Below are positions 1-6,287 of a DNA stretch of 6,982 bases, piece after piece (position 1 is the first letter of the stretch; each line of letters begins with the position of its first letter). A program made the position numbers and the translations under genes. Source of the DNA: JAUIAI01 sp049680625 (GTDB lineage: Bacteria; Pseudomonadota; Gammaproteobacteria; Burkholderiales; Burkholderiaceae_E). The stretch spans positions 1 through 6,982 of the forward strand of contig JBAUID010000236.1 in the NCBI GenBank assembly GCA_049680625.1, written 5' to 3'. The notes beneath the pieces are model-generated. The model was given only the letters and a program-made list of their open reading frames with translations. It did not search any database and was not told the origin of the DNA.

Positions 1-282
1 GTGGCGGTGCAGACAATCAAGGCGGTCGCCCGCGGTCCATGGGCTGCCAACATGGCGCGCGGACAGACCACCTGGTATCAACCCCTGGAAGCGGAGGACG
101 ATATCCGCTTAGCTGTGCGTTGGGTGCTGGCGCGCGCCGGGTTGTTTCTCAATTCGGTTGGTGACGTCGACATTCTGCCCGCTGTATTACGTGCCGCGAA
201 TGAGCCAGGGCCGGCGCCGTCGGAAAGTGACATGGTTGAACTGGCCAAACGCTGCGATCTCACCACGATCTTTGGATTGTAA
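1..282 (+). CDS. Aldo/keto reductase-like protein, C-terminal fragment (5' end outside window)
   Basis: This is an open frame running from base 1 to a TAA at 280-282, giving 93 residues. The GTG at base 1 is not taken as the real start: no upstream ribosome site is visible and the protein reads as the tail of a larger one. The segment TIKAVARGPW near the start, then TWYQPLE, AVRWVLAR and LFLNSVGDVDILPAVLRAA, resembles from memory the C-terminal end of a group of aldo/keto reductases, NAD(P)H-dependent oxidoreductases with a TIM-barrel fold. In these a helix and a conserved 'FLN..GD..LLP' stretch close the barrel. The catalytic Asp-Tyr-Lys-His residues would lie upstream of the window, so activity cannot be judged. 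It is the only plus-strand gene and converges on the dehydrogenase gene, so it is probably a separate transcription unit. The family call rests on recognition of the tail only. Confidence 0.65.
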   Translation: MAVQTIKAVARGPWAANMARGQTTWYQPLEAEDDIRLAVRWVLARAGLFLNSVGDVDILPAVLRAANEPGPAPSESDMVELAKRCDLTTIFGL

Positions 283-292
283 GCCGGGGCAA

Positions 293-1072
293 CTAATTGG
301 CAACATACCCACCGTCAACGTTGTACGCCGCACCGCTGACGTAGGATGCCCGCCCCGAGCATAACCAGCACACCATTTCGGCAATCTCCTGAGCCGTACC
401 CATCCGTTTGAATGGCGTCGTGGCCAACACTTCATCACCGCGCCGGCTCATCACTTCACGTGTCATTTCTGTTTCAATATATCCCGGACACACCGCGTTA
501 ACTCGAATATTGTCAGCTGCATATTCAATCGCCGCGGTTTTGGTCAGGCCGATAACGCCGTGCTTGGCTGCGACGTAAGCGCTGGACGTTGGCAGGCCAA
601 CCAGACCGGCAATTGACGATGTATTGACAATGGCACCACCGCCTTGTTTGGTCATTACGTCTAACTGGGCACGCATCGCAAGCCACACCCCTTTCAGGTT
701 GACTGCAATCATCCGGTCAAATGCTTCTTCAGACCATTCGGCTGTTTTCTGACCCTTCGCGCCAACCTGATAGGCCGCAATACCGGCGTTGTTAAACGCA
801 CAATCCAGGCGGCCGAATGCCTTCACTGCGCTGTCTACCATGGCATTGACCTGCGCGGGCTGGGTGATTTCAACGCCGATGGCAATGGCCTCGCCACCGG
901 CCTTATCTATCATTGCGACGGTTTGGTTGGCGCCGTCTTCATCAAGATCGGCAACGGCAACCCGGGCTCCTTCGCGGGCAAACAAAATGGCGGTAGCCTG
1001 GCCAATGCCACGGGCACCCCCCGATATCAGAGCTGCTTTGTCTTTCAACATCCCTGCTTGATTTTCAGCCAT
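293..1072 (-). CDS. SDR family NAD-dependent oxidoreductase
   Basis: This is a complete 259-residue classical short-chain dehydrogenase/reductase, a soluble cytoplasmic Rossmann-fold enzyme that interconverts an alcohol and a ketone. The cofactor loop GGARGIG is at residues 18-24. Asp42 ends the second strand (VAVADLD), which in this family favours NAD(H) over NADP(H). NNAG is at 94-97. The catalytic tetrad is visible as Asn125 (in AVNLKG), Ser153 (NTSSIAG), Tyr166 and Lys170 (YVAAK), followed by the PG motif at 196-197 and a C-terminal VDGGY. Length is normal for the family. The ATG at 1070-1072 is chosen because a GGAGGAG site (1079-1085) sits 6 nt upstream; Met8 is a weaker alternative. 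It lies 43 nt downstream of the amidohydrolase gene and is probably co-transcribed with it. The substrate is unknown; many relatives are annotated as 3-oxoacyl-ACP reductase or as hydroxy-compound dehydrogenases without proof. Confidence 0.95.
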   Translation of the reverse strand: MAENQAGMLKDKAALISGGARGIGQATAILFAREGARVAVADLDEDGANQTVAMIDKAGGEAIAIGVEITQPAQVNAMVDSAVKAFGRLDCAFNNAGIAAYQVGAKGQKTAEWSEEAFDRMIAVNLKGVWLAMRAQLDVMTKQGGGAIVNTSSIAGLVGLPTSSAYVAAKHGVIGLTKTAAIEYAADNIRVNAVCPGYIETEMTREVMSRRGDEVLATTPFKRMGTAQEIAEMVCWLCSGRASYVSGAAYNVDGGYVAN

Positions 1073-1078
1073 GGTTGT

Positions 1079-1085
1079 CTCCTCC
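1079..1085 (-). promoter_or_regulatory. Ribosome binding site of the SDR gene
   Basis: On the minus strand the bases read GGAGGAG, 6 nt before the ATG at 1072. This is a near-perfect Shine-Dalgarno match and decides the 259-residue start over the internal Met8. Confidence 0.85.
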
Positions 1086-1115
1086 GGTTTGGTTTTTGAT
1101 GTGATAAAAACAGGC

Positions 1116-2792
1116 TTACGAACGCAACACCAGGCCAGCGCCCGACCCCACCAACTGTCCGTCGGAGTAGGTTAGTGCGCCGTTCACAATCGTGTGTTGT
1201 ACGCCCCGAGACGGCATCACCATCCGCTTGCCGCCGCCCGGCAGATCAAAGCGGCGCTCACCGCGATTCGATGATCCAATCGAGGCTGGATCGAAAATAG
1301 TTATGTCGGCCGCCAGCCCCGCTTGCAGGCGCCCACGGTCTTTTATACCAAACAAATCAGCGGGGTCTGAAGTCAATCGGCGCACACCTTCTTCCAGCGT
1401 CAAAACGCCGCGCTCACGCACCCAGGTGCCGAGCAGGTACGTTGGATACCCCGAGTCGCACAACATGTCGACATGGGCGCCGCCGTCACCAAGCCCTATC
1501 AGAATGGCCGGGTTGTTAAGCAATTCTGCCATTCGGTCAACCCGGGTGTTAAACGACGTGACGGTAAATTCAAGCTGTAGGTCGTCTGCGATTGTGAGAT
1601 CAAGAAAGGCGTCGACCCCGTCTTTGCCAATCGCAAGCGCAATGTCTGCTACCGACATGCCTTCGTAGCGTTTCACTTCCGGGGCAAAGCCTTCATGTAA
1701 GGTGATGTGCCCCCAGTCGCTAATGCCTAATGGGTTTTTCAGCTCTTCGCGGAACTGATTGCGAAAGTTCGGATCACTGTAGACGGCTTTTTGTGCCTCT
1801 TTCGACTTGTCAGCGAAGACGCGTTTCCACGACGGATAAGCCGCAAAAGAAAACGGGCTGCGCATATCAATCTCGCGGGTCAGCGGCAGCGGTGAGGTCT
1901 GTGGGCGCGCGCCCTTGGCAATCATCGGCGCGGCCCGCTTGAGCGTGTCACGCACTGCCTCGGAAATATCATCACGATCGAAAAGCGCTATAAAAGTTAC
2001 CGGGCGACCGCTTTCATCAAGCAGGAAATCAAGTACTTCACACTGGTCTTGCTCCAGTACTCCGATCTGCCGGGTGAGCGCAACTTCAATGGCACCTTTG
2101 TTTTTCTTCTTTAGAACGTTGGCATAGGCTTTGAGCTCGTTCCGACTCGCATTGCGGCAGGCCAGCGGGCGACCACCAAAGCCAAGGTGCTGATTAAGAA
2201 TGGTGCTGGAGAACCCAAATGCGCCCGCGTCCATGGCTTCGCCCAGCAGACCGGAAATTTTTGCGGTTTCCTCCGGGTTTGCCTCGCGCTCCATCGACTC
2301 TTCGCCCATTACGTAATGTCTGAACGGGGTCAGTGGCGCCAGAAAGCCAAGATTAACTGACGGTTTTCGGCGCTGCGCTGCATCCATGAATTCGGGAAAA
2401 GTTTCCCAGTCCCAGGTAATGCCTTTGTTTAATACCTCAAAGGGGATTGATTCCACATTAACCAGATCGTGCATCGCAATTTCTCGCGATTCGGGCAGGC
2501 ATGGGGCAATGCCTACCCCACAGTTTCCCATGACCACACTGGTGACCCCGTGCCATGATGACGGTGTTACCGCGCCATCCCAACAGATCTGAGCATCGTA
2601 ATGAGTATGGGGGTCGATGAATCCGGGTGAGACGACACAATCGCCCGCATCAATCGCTTGTTTGGCGGCTGCGCCTTTGAGCGGGCCAATCTCGACAATC
2701 CTGCCGTCGGTTACCGCAACATCGGCGTGGATGCCCGCGCTGCCTGTGCCGTCAATGACAAGGCCGTTCTTAATCAGTAAGTCGTATGGCAT
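1116..2792 (-). CDS. Amidohydrolase family protein, D-aminoacylase (N-acyl-D-amino-acid deacylase) type
   Basis: This is a 558-residue metal-dependent hydrolase of the amidohydrolase superfamily, closest in layout to COG3653 (N-acyl-D-amino-acid deacylase). Such enzymes cleave an amide or cyclic amide in the cytoplasm. The N-terminus YDLLIKNGLVIDGTG is the typical small beta-sandwich entry. The barrel begins with the metal motif FIDPHTHYD (His62, His64), then GVTSVVMGNCGVG, with Cys91 at the place of the metal-binding Cys of D-aminoacylase. The GLGDGGAH motif (Asp436, His440) supplies the likely catalytic Asp, and GRLQAGLAADITIFDP (from 487) closes the fold. ATG at 2792 is preferred because the family N-terminus begins at this Met. 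A GTG at 2849 would add 19 residues (MTPDPKKPKSSENFWNSFI) that look non-family and overlap a possible promoter. The site upstream of the ATG is weak (GGA about 12 nt away). The two histidines expected between the Cys and Asp motifs are not obvious. It probably heads a two-gene unit with the SDR gene. The true substrate is unknown. Confidence 0.88.
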   Translation of the reverse strand: MPYDLLIKNGLVIDGTGSAGIHADVAVTDGRIVEIGPLKGAAAKQAIDAGDCVVSPGFIDPHTHYDAQICWDGAVTPSSWHGVTSVVMGNCGVGIAPCLPESREIAMHDLVNVESIPFEVLNKGITWDWETFPEFMDAAQRRKPSVNLGFLAPLTPFRHYVMGEESMEREANPEETAKISGLLGEAMDAGAFGFSSTILNQHLGFGGRPLACRNASRNELKAYANVLKKKNKGAIEVALTRQIGVLEQDQCEVLDFLLDESGRPVTFIALFDRDDISEAVRDTLKRAAPMIAKGARPQTSPLPLTREIDMRSPFSFAAYPSWKRVFADKSKEAQKAVYSDPNFRNQFREELKNPLGISDWGHITLHEGFAPEVKRYEGMSVADIALAIGKDGVDAFLDLTIADDLQLEFTVTSFNTRVDRMAELLNNPAILIGLGDGGAHVDMLCDSGYPTYLLGTWVRERGVLTLEEGVRRLTSDPADLFGIKDRGRLQAGLAADITIFDPASIGSSNRGERRFDLPGGGKRMVMPSRGVQHTIVNGALTYSDGQLVGSGAGLVLRS

Positions 2793-2820
2793 GATGAAAC
2801 TGTTCCAAAAATTCTCAGAT

Positions 2821-2849
2821 GATTTAGGCTTCTTCGGGTCCGGTGTCAC
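2821..2849 (-). promoter_or_regulatory. Possible sigma70-type promoter of the amidohydrolase gene
   Basis: On the minus strand, GTGACA (2844-2849, 5 of 6 matches to the -35 consensus) is separated by 17 bases from TAAATC (2821-2826, a weak 3 of 6 match to the -10). Transcription would start near 2814, about 20 nt before the ATG at 2792. The terminator just upstream makes a promoter in this gap expected, but the -10 match is poor and the exact site is a guess. Confidence 0.25.
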
Positions 2850-2872
2850 AGACCCCTCTGGCCCATTGTTGA

Positions 2873-2910
2873 CGTCGAAAGAAAGCCTGCACAGTACGGT
2901 GCAGGCTTTC
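2873..2910 (-). terminator. Intrinsic (rho-independent) terminator downstream of the cyclase gene
   Basis: A perfect 12-bp inverted repeat, GAAAGCCTGCAC (2881-2892) and GTGCAGGCTTTC (2899-2910), encloses a 6-nt loop. Read on the minus strand, the second arm ends in CTTTC and runs on into TTTCG, giving a pyrimidine- and T-rich tail. It sits 37 nt past the stop codon of the cyclase gene. On the plus strand the hairpin is followed by CCGTTG, so it should act mainly in the minus direction. It splits the minus-strand genes into a transporter-isomerase-cyclase block and an amidohydrolase-SDR block. Confidence 0.85.
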
Positions 2911-2947
2911 CCGTTGATCGTCGAGCCAGCTTTGCTTCAGTTGCTAC

Positions 2948-4000
2948 TTAATACATAGCTATCGGGTTACCTGGTGAGCCGGTGCCACCTTTGATCTTAA
3001 GCGGCGACCAGGCAAACATGAATTCGTAGGCTTTGTCGGCAACCAGCTGACTAAGATCCATATTTTCCAGGTTCCAGATGCCGCGTTTAGTCATCATTTT
3101 GATGTGGCATTCAAACGGTTGATCACCTTCACCGGGTACTGCTTCACTGGCCCAGGTGTCCGAGCCCCACAGGATGATTTTGCGAGACGCGAGATACTCA
3201 CAAGCTGAAATACCAAAGCCAGGTTCACCTGAATTGAACTTGGCTACCCGTTTGCTCTGCTCGTCCGGTGAGAACGTACCCCACATTTTTGGGTCCCAGA
3301 TATTGCCATGACCGGTGTATAAGAAAACGCAGTCACCTTCACCAATTTCATCGATACCTTGAAGCTTGACCATCTCTTTCACGTCGGCATCGGTAATGAT
3401 GCCGGGGTCCCCTTTGCCTTTGGGAATGGGCAATGCATCCATCTTGCGCAGTGCGGTTGCATCAAGCAAAACCCCGCGACAGACAAAACCTTTTTGCGCG
3501 ACGAACTCAACACCCAGGCCGCCCATTCCGTAACTGCTGACATCTTTATCATGCAGAAAGCGACCGTTATAGAAAAATTCACCCTTTGATGTGATAACAC
3601 CGATATGACCGGGGCCGTCAAACTGAGTGCCGATCTGGCCAATTTCAGTGGAGAGATATTCGTCGTTGTATACCAGTTGCTGATCGCCAAACGGCCCGCC
3701 GGTGGGTAGCCCCGGAATAGTCATGCGCCAGCCGCGGCTGCCAAATGCGGGCGCGGACTGTTCATAGACTTTCCCCAGAGTCGCCACCTTGCCTTGTTTA
3801 ACCAGGGTGGCAGCTTTCAAAACCATGTCGGGTGTCGTTCGATTGGGTGCGCCGACTTTGTCATCAGCACCCCACTCACTGGGCGCCCAGTTCTGAGTTA
3901 GTGGCTCGTCATTCGCTGCACCAGCGGTGCCAGAACCAAGCGCCACTGCGAGCGCAGCTGCGGAAATTTTCAAGCGACCCGTAATCGTTGAGATACTCAT
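2948..4000 (-). CDS. Exported cyclase-family protein (kynurenine formamidase/isatin hydrolase-like metal hydrolase)
   Basis: This is a 350-residue protein of the cyclase family (PF04199), whose characterised members are metal-dependent hydrolases of amide or lactam bonds, such as bacterial kynurenine formamidase and isatin hydrolase. Residues 1-29 form a Sec-type signal peptide: Arg9 and Lys11, a hydrophobic stretch ISAAALAVAL, and an A-x-A site near residues 26-28. The mature enzyme should therefore be periplasmic. The family metal motif HxGTHxDxPxH appears as QIGTQFDGPGH (122-132), with Asp128 and His132 kept but both early His positions replaced by Gln. The C-terminal His...Glu pair is present as His299 and Glu312 (HIKMMTKRGIWNLEN). 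ATG at 4000 is set by a GGAGGA site; an upstream in-frame ATG at 4075 would bury the signal peptide behind 25 extra residues. It follows the isomerase gene after 187 nt and ends at a strong terminator. The substrate is unknown. Confidence 0.88.
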   Translation of the reverse strand: MSISTITGRLKISAAALAVALGSGTAGAANDEPLTQNWAPSEWGADDKVGAPNRTTPDMVLKAATLVKQGKVATLGKVYEQSAPAFGSRGWRMTIPGLPTGGPFGDQQLVYNDEYLSTEIGQIGTQFDGPGHIGVITSKGEFFYNGRFLHDKDVSSYGMGGLGVEFVAQKGFVCRGVLLDATALRKMDALPIPKGKGDPGIITDADVKEMVKLQGIDEIGEGDCVFLYTGHGNIWDPKMWGTFSPDEQSKRVAKFNSGEPGFGISACEYLASRKIILWGSDTWASEAVPGEGDQPFECHIKMMTKRGIWNLENMDLSQLVADKAYEFMFAWSPLKIKGGTGSPGNPIAMY

Positions 4001-4187
4001 TGAATCCTCCATGCAAACGTTTAAGTTCGAAATATTGACTGGCGCTATCCGTGTCGTACCTTCGCTGGCGAACAATGAAAGCGCATTTCAGTCTACTCCC
4101 AATTAACCTGGGCTTGTGGCCCTGATTACTGCATCGTGGATTGCGTTTCTGCCGACGAATTCGCCGATGAAAACGCTGTAATTTTCA
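4001..4187. other. 187-nt intergenic gap between the isomerase-like and cyclase genes
   Basis: This is the longest non-coding gap inside the upstream block. Apart from the cyclase ribosome site it shows only a weak 6-bp inverted repeat, GCGTTT (4143-4148) with AAACGC (4171-4176). There is no T-run after it and no convincing -35/-10 pair on the minus strand. It may hold an internal promoter or regulator site, but none can be named. Confidence 0.4.
4005..4010 (-). promoter_or_regulatory. Ribosome binding site of the cyclase gene
   Basis: GGAGGA on the minus strand lies 4 nt before the ATG at 4000. It fixes the start so that the protein opens directly with its signal peptide, and argues against the longer reading from 4075 or the ATG overlapping this site. 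Confidence 0.85.
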
Positions 4188-4958
4188 CTACTTGATTTTT
4201 GAGAATCGACTGAGTTGGGCAGACCAATGCGAACCAGTAGCCCACTGGCGCAAATGCGCTGCGTCGCCCTGGGTTGGGTCGAGTGCGCATGCGGTTCGCC
4301 AGCCCAGGCACAACATACAAGACAGGACCGGGCATGCAAATCGCTGGTGCAGTCGGACCAGGGTTGCCAGGGTTGGCATGCCGGTGCCGAGAATCACGAT
4401 GGCATCAACGCCAGATGTATCCAGCGAGGCCATCGCTTGGTCACCGTCGCTGGAGTTCATTGAGTAAATTGGATGAAATCCGGACTCACCGGTTGCCTGT
4501 ACCTTGGCTTTAATCGACAGGCCACGTTCAATCCAGTACGGGCCACAGGCTTCATCAACATCGCCGTCGTAAGGTGACACCAAAACAATGTTCTTCGCCT
4601 GCAGTGTTTGTAACGCGTGGTCAACCGCGGTCGCCGCACTGAACACCGGTATTTTCAATTCTTCGGCAATACCGCTAAGAATGGCATCTTCACGGGCTGC
4701 ACCGACAAAGTAAGCGGTACCGGTACAGCCCAGGGCAAGGGCTTCAATTGGTGCATTGCCAAACTGCCGGCATGATTGCGGCAATTCATCCATGTAGTCG
4801 ATGAGGCGTTCGCGGATGCTTGGCTTACCACTTTTCAAACGCGCGTTTAGCCAGGTAACCCCGTTTGGCATCAATACCGAAAACTCTGGTTCGACAGTCG
4901 TGTTTGCCTGTGGTGTTAACAAGCCTACCAGGCCATTGGGCGCGTACTCGGGTCTCAT
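4188..4958 (-). CDS. Asp/Glu racemase superfamily protein, maleate cis-trans isomerase-like
   Basis: This is a 256-residue cytoplasmic protein of the Asp/Glu/hydantoin racemase superfamily, nearest in pattern to maleate cis-trans isomerase and arylmalonate decarboxylase (COG3473-like). These are cofactor-independent enzymes that use one or two active-site cysteines. The N-terminal GLLTPQANTTVEPEF (11-25) is the family opening, with Asn19 in the carboxylate-binding loop. The first Cys is Cys78 in LGCTGTAYFVG. The second half carries ATAVDHALQ (109-117), VLVSPY (125-130), VILGTGMPTL (188-197) and PVLSCMLCLGW (210-220), where Cys214 or Cys217 would be the second catalytic Cys. Length is normal. 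The ATG at 4958 lies 19 nt after the DctM stop; an AAGGA site 12 nt upstream (4971-4975) is somewhat distant, so translation may be coupled to dctM. The gene order suggests it acts on an imported carboxylate. Racemase, isomerase or decarboxylase activity cannot be separated by eye. Confidence 0.85.
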   Translation of the reverse strand: MRPEYAPNGLVGLLTPQANTTVEPEFSVLMPNGVTWLNARLKSGKPSIRERLIDYMDELPQSCRQFGNAPIEALALGCTGTAYFVGAAREDAILSGIAEELKIPVFSAATAVDHALQTLQAKNIVLVSPYDGDVDEACGPYWIERGLSIKAKVQATGESGFHPIYSMNSSDGDQAMASLDTSGVDAIVILGTGMPTLATLVRLHQRFACPVLSCMLCLGWRTACALDPTQGDAAHLRQWATGSHWSAQLSRFSKIK

Positions 4959-4977
4959 GGCGTTAGTTTTTCCTTGA

Positions 4978-6285
4978 TTAAAGCCAGCCAGCAGCGCGCG
5001 GCAGCCACAGGCTGAGTGATGGCACCAGTATCAAGAGAATCAACCGTGCAAGATCGGCGAAAACAAAAGGAATCACCCCTCTGAAAATGGTGCTCAACGG
5101 GTATTCGGGGGCCATGCCGTGCAGTACAAAGACGTTGATGCCAATGGGTGGTGTGATCATCCCTAATTCGATCACGACGATGTTTATCACACCCCACCAG
5201 ATCGGGTCGTAACCCATGCCGGTAATTAGCGGATAAACAAAAGGCAGGGTCAGCACCATGGCTGCAATCGTGTCAAAAATGGCGCCGAGAATCAGGTACA
5301 TCACTTGTAGTAACAAGATGATGGTCAGCGGTGGCAGGCCGGTGGCTTCGATGCTCTCAACAATTTTCTCGGGCAGGCCGGATAAGGTGGCGAAATATGA
5401 AAAAACCGACGCGCCGATAATCAATACAAAAATTAAACCCGTTGATTGCGCCGTATCGCGCAGGCATTCCAGGAAGTTGCGCAAGCTCATCCGGCGACGC
5501 ACGACGGCGAGGATCAACGCAATAGATGCGCCAACCGAAGCGGCTTCGGTGACGCTGAATATGCCGGAGTAAATGCCGCCGGATACGGCGACCGCCAGTA
5601 AAAGTATTGCCCAGCAGTCGAGAAAAGTTTTGACCCGGGCCGGCCAGCCGACACGTTCGCCCAGCGGCGCCGTCTCGGGATAAAGACGGGTATAAACAGC
5701 GATCGCCACGAAGTAAAACGCGACCGCTAACAAGCCTGGAATGACGGCAGCGAGAAACAACGCAATGACCGAATTTTCTGTCAGCGTGCCGTACAGAATC
5801 ATTACCACTGAGGGGGGGATAATCATGCCCAGGGTGCCGCCAGACGCTACCGCGCCTGACGAGAGGGCGGCTGAATAGCCCCGGGCGCGCATCTCGGGCA
5901 GGGCTACCCGTGTCATGGTTGCTGCCGTGGCAACCGATGAACCGGAAACCGCGCCAAAGCCGGCACAAGCGCCGATTGTTGCGAATACCAGGCCACCTCG
6001 CCAGTGACCGAAAAATGAATAAGCCAGCCGATATAACTCGGCTGACAGGCCACCGGTGTGCGCAAAATTGCCCATCAGCAGGAACATTGCTATCACCGCC
6101 AGGCCTTCAGCAGAGATGGCACTCGAGGGTTCCGTGCGAAGCAGGGTGACGGCAGCATCCCAGCCGATGATGGCGGTACAACCGCCAATCCCCACCAGGC
6201 CTAGTGCAACGCCAATCGGCACATGCATCAGGATCAAAACAAGCAGAATCAACAAGCCGATCAAGCCGATCGTGATCGGGTCCAT
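4978..6285 (-). CDS. dctM: TRAP transporter large permease subunit (DctM family)
   Basis: This is a 435-residue inner-membrane protein, the ion-coupled translocation subunit of a tripartite ATP-independent periplasmic transporter. It has the usual length and about a dozen hydrophobic segments beginning at residue 4. Family landmarks are the AGFGAVSGSSVATAATM loop (108-124), GTLGMIIPPSV (150-160), FSVTEAASVGA (243-253), and LGAIFDTIAAM (333-343). Near the end is ELGMITPPIGINVFVL (373-388). The paired 'PPS' and 'PPIG' re-entrant loops mark the two inverted-repeat halves. The ATG at 6285 is chosen because the hydrophobic N-terminus MDPITIGLIGLL is the family start and lies 2 nt after the dctQ stop, so translation is probably coupled. 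An open frame extends 38 codons further upstream, but those residues are charged, non-family and overlap dctQ. The substrate is set by the binding protein, most of which is outside the window. Confidence 0.96.
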   Translation of the reverse strand: MDPITIGLIGLLILLVLILMHVPIGVALGLVGIGGCTAIIGWDAAVTLLRTEPSSAISAEGLAVIAMFLLMGNFAHTGGLSAELYRLAYSFFGHWRGGLVFATIGACAGFGAVSGSSVATAATMTRVALPEMRARGYSAALSSGAVASGGTLGMIIPPSVVMILYGTLTENSVIALFLAAVIPGLLAVAFYFVAIAVYTRLYPETAPLGERVGWPARVKTFLDCWAILLLAVAVSGGIYSGIFSVTEAASVGASIALILAVVRRRMSLRNFLECLRDTAQSTGLIFVLIIGASVFSYFATLSGLPEKIVESIEATGLPPLTIILLLQVMYLILGAIFDTIAAMVLTLPFVYPLITGMGYDPIWWGVINIVVIELGMITPPIGINVFVLHGMAPEYPLSTIFRGVIPFVFADLARLILLILVPSLSLWLPRAAGWL

Positions 6286-6287
6286 TG

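Noticed and set aside
1088..1110. AT-rich inverted repeat between the amidohydrolase and SDR genes
   Set aside because: It is only a 6-bp stem of T and A runs. It is too weak to call a terminator and sits between genes that appear co-transcribed.
1192..1668. 158-residue plus-strand open frame opposite the amidohydrolase gene
   Set aside because: Its Ser/Arg/Pro-rich composition is typical of antisense reading of a real gene, with no family pattern.
2793..2849. Upstream GTG start giving a 577-residue amidohydrolase
   Set aside because: The 19 extra residues do not resemble the family N-terminus, which begins at the Met at 2792, and they overlap a possible promoter. An AGGGG near the GTG keeps it as a minor alternative.
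4001..4075. Longer cyclase reading from an ATG at 4075
   Set aside because: It has no good ribosome site and would place 25 residues before the signal peptide. The ATG at 4000 has a strong GGAGGA site.
4143..4176. Inverted repeat after the isomerase-like gene as a terminator
   Set aside because: The stem is only 6 bp with a 22-nt interior and no following T-run.
4103..4339. Possible frameshifted tail of the isomerase-like gene continuing in other frames
   Set aside because: The 256-residue frame ends with family-like segments (LSCMLCLGWRTACALD and a final Trp-containing helix) at a normal length, so no frameshift is needed.
5357..5968. 203-residue open frame on the minus strand inside dctM
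   Set aside because: It is Arg-rich with no recognisable domain, lies fully inside dctM in another frame, and is a shadow of high-GC coding sequence.
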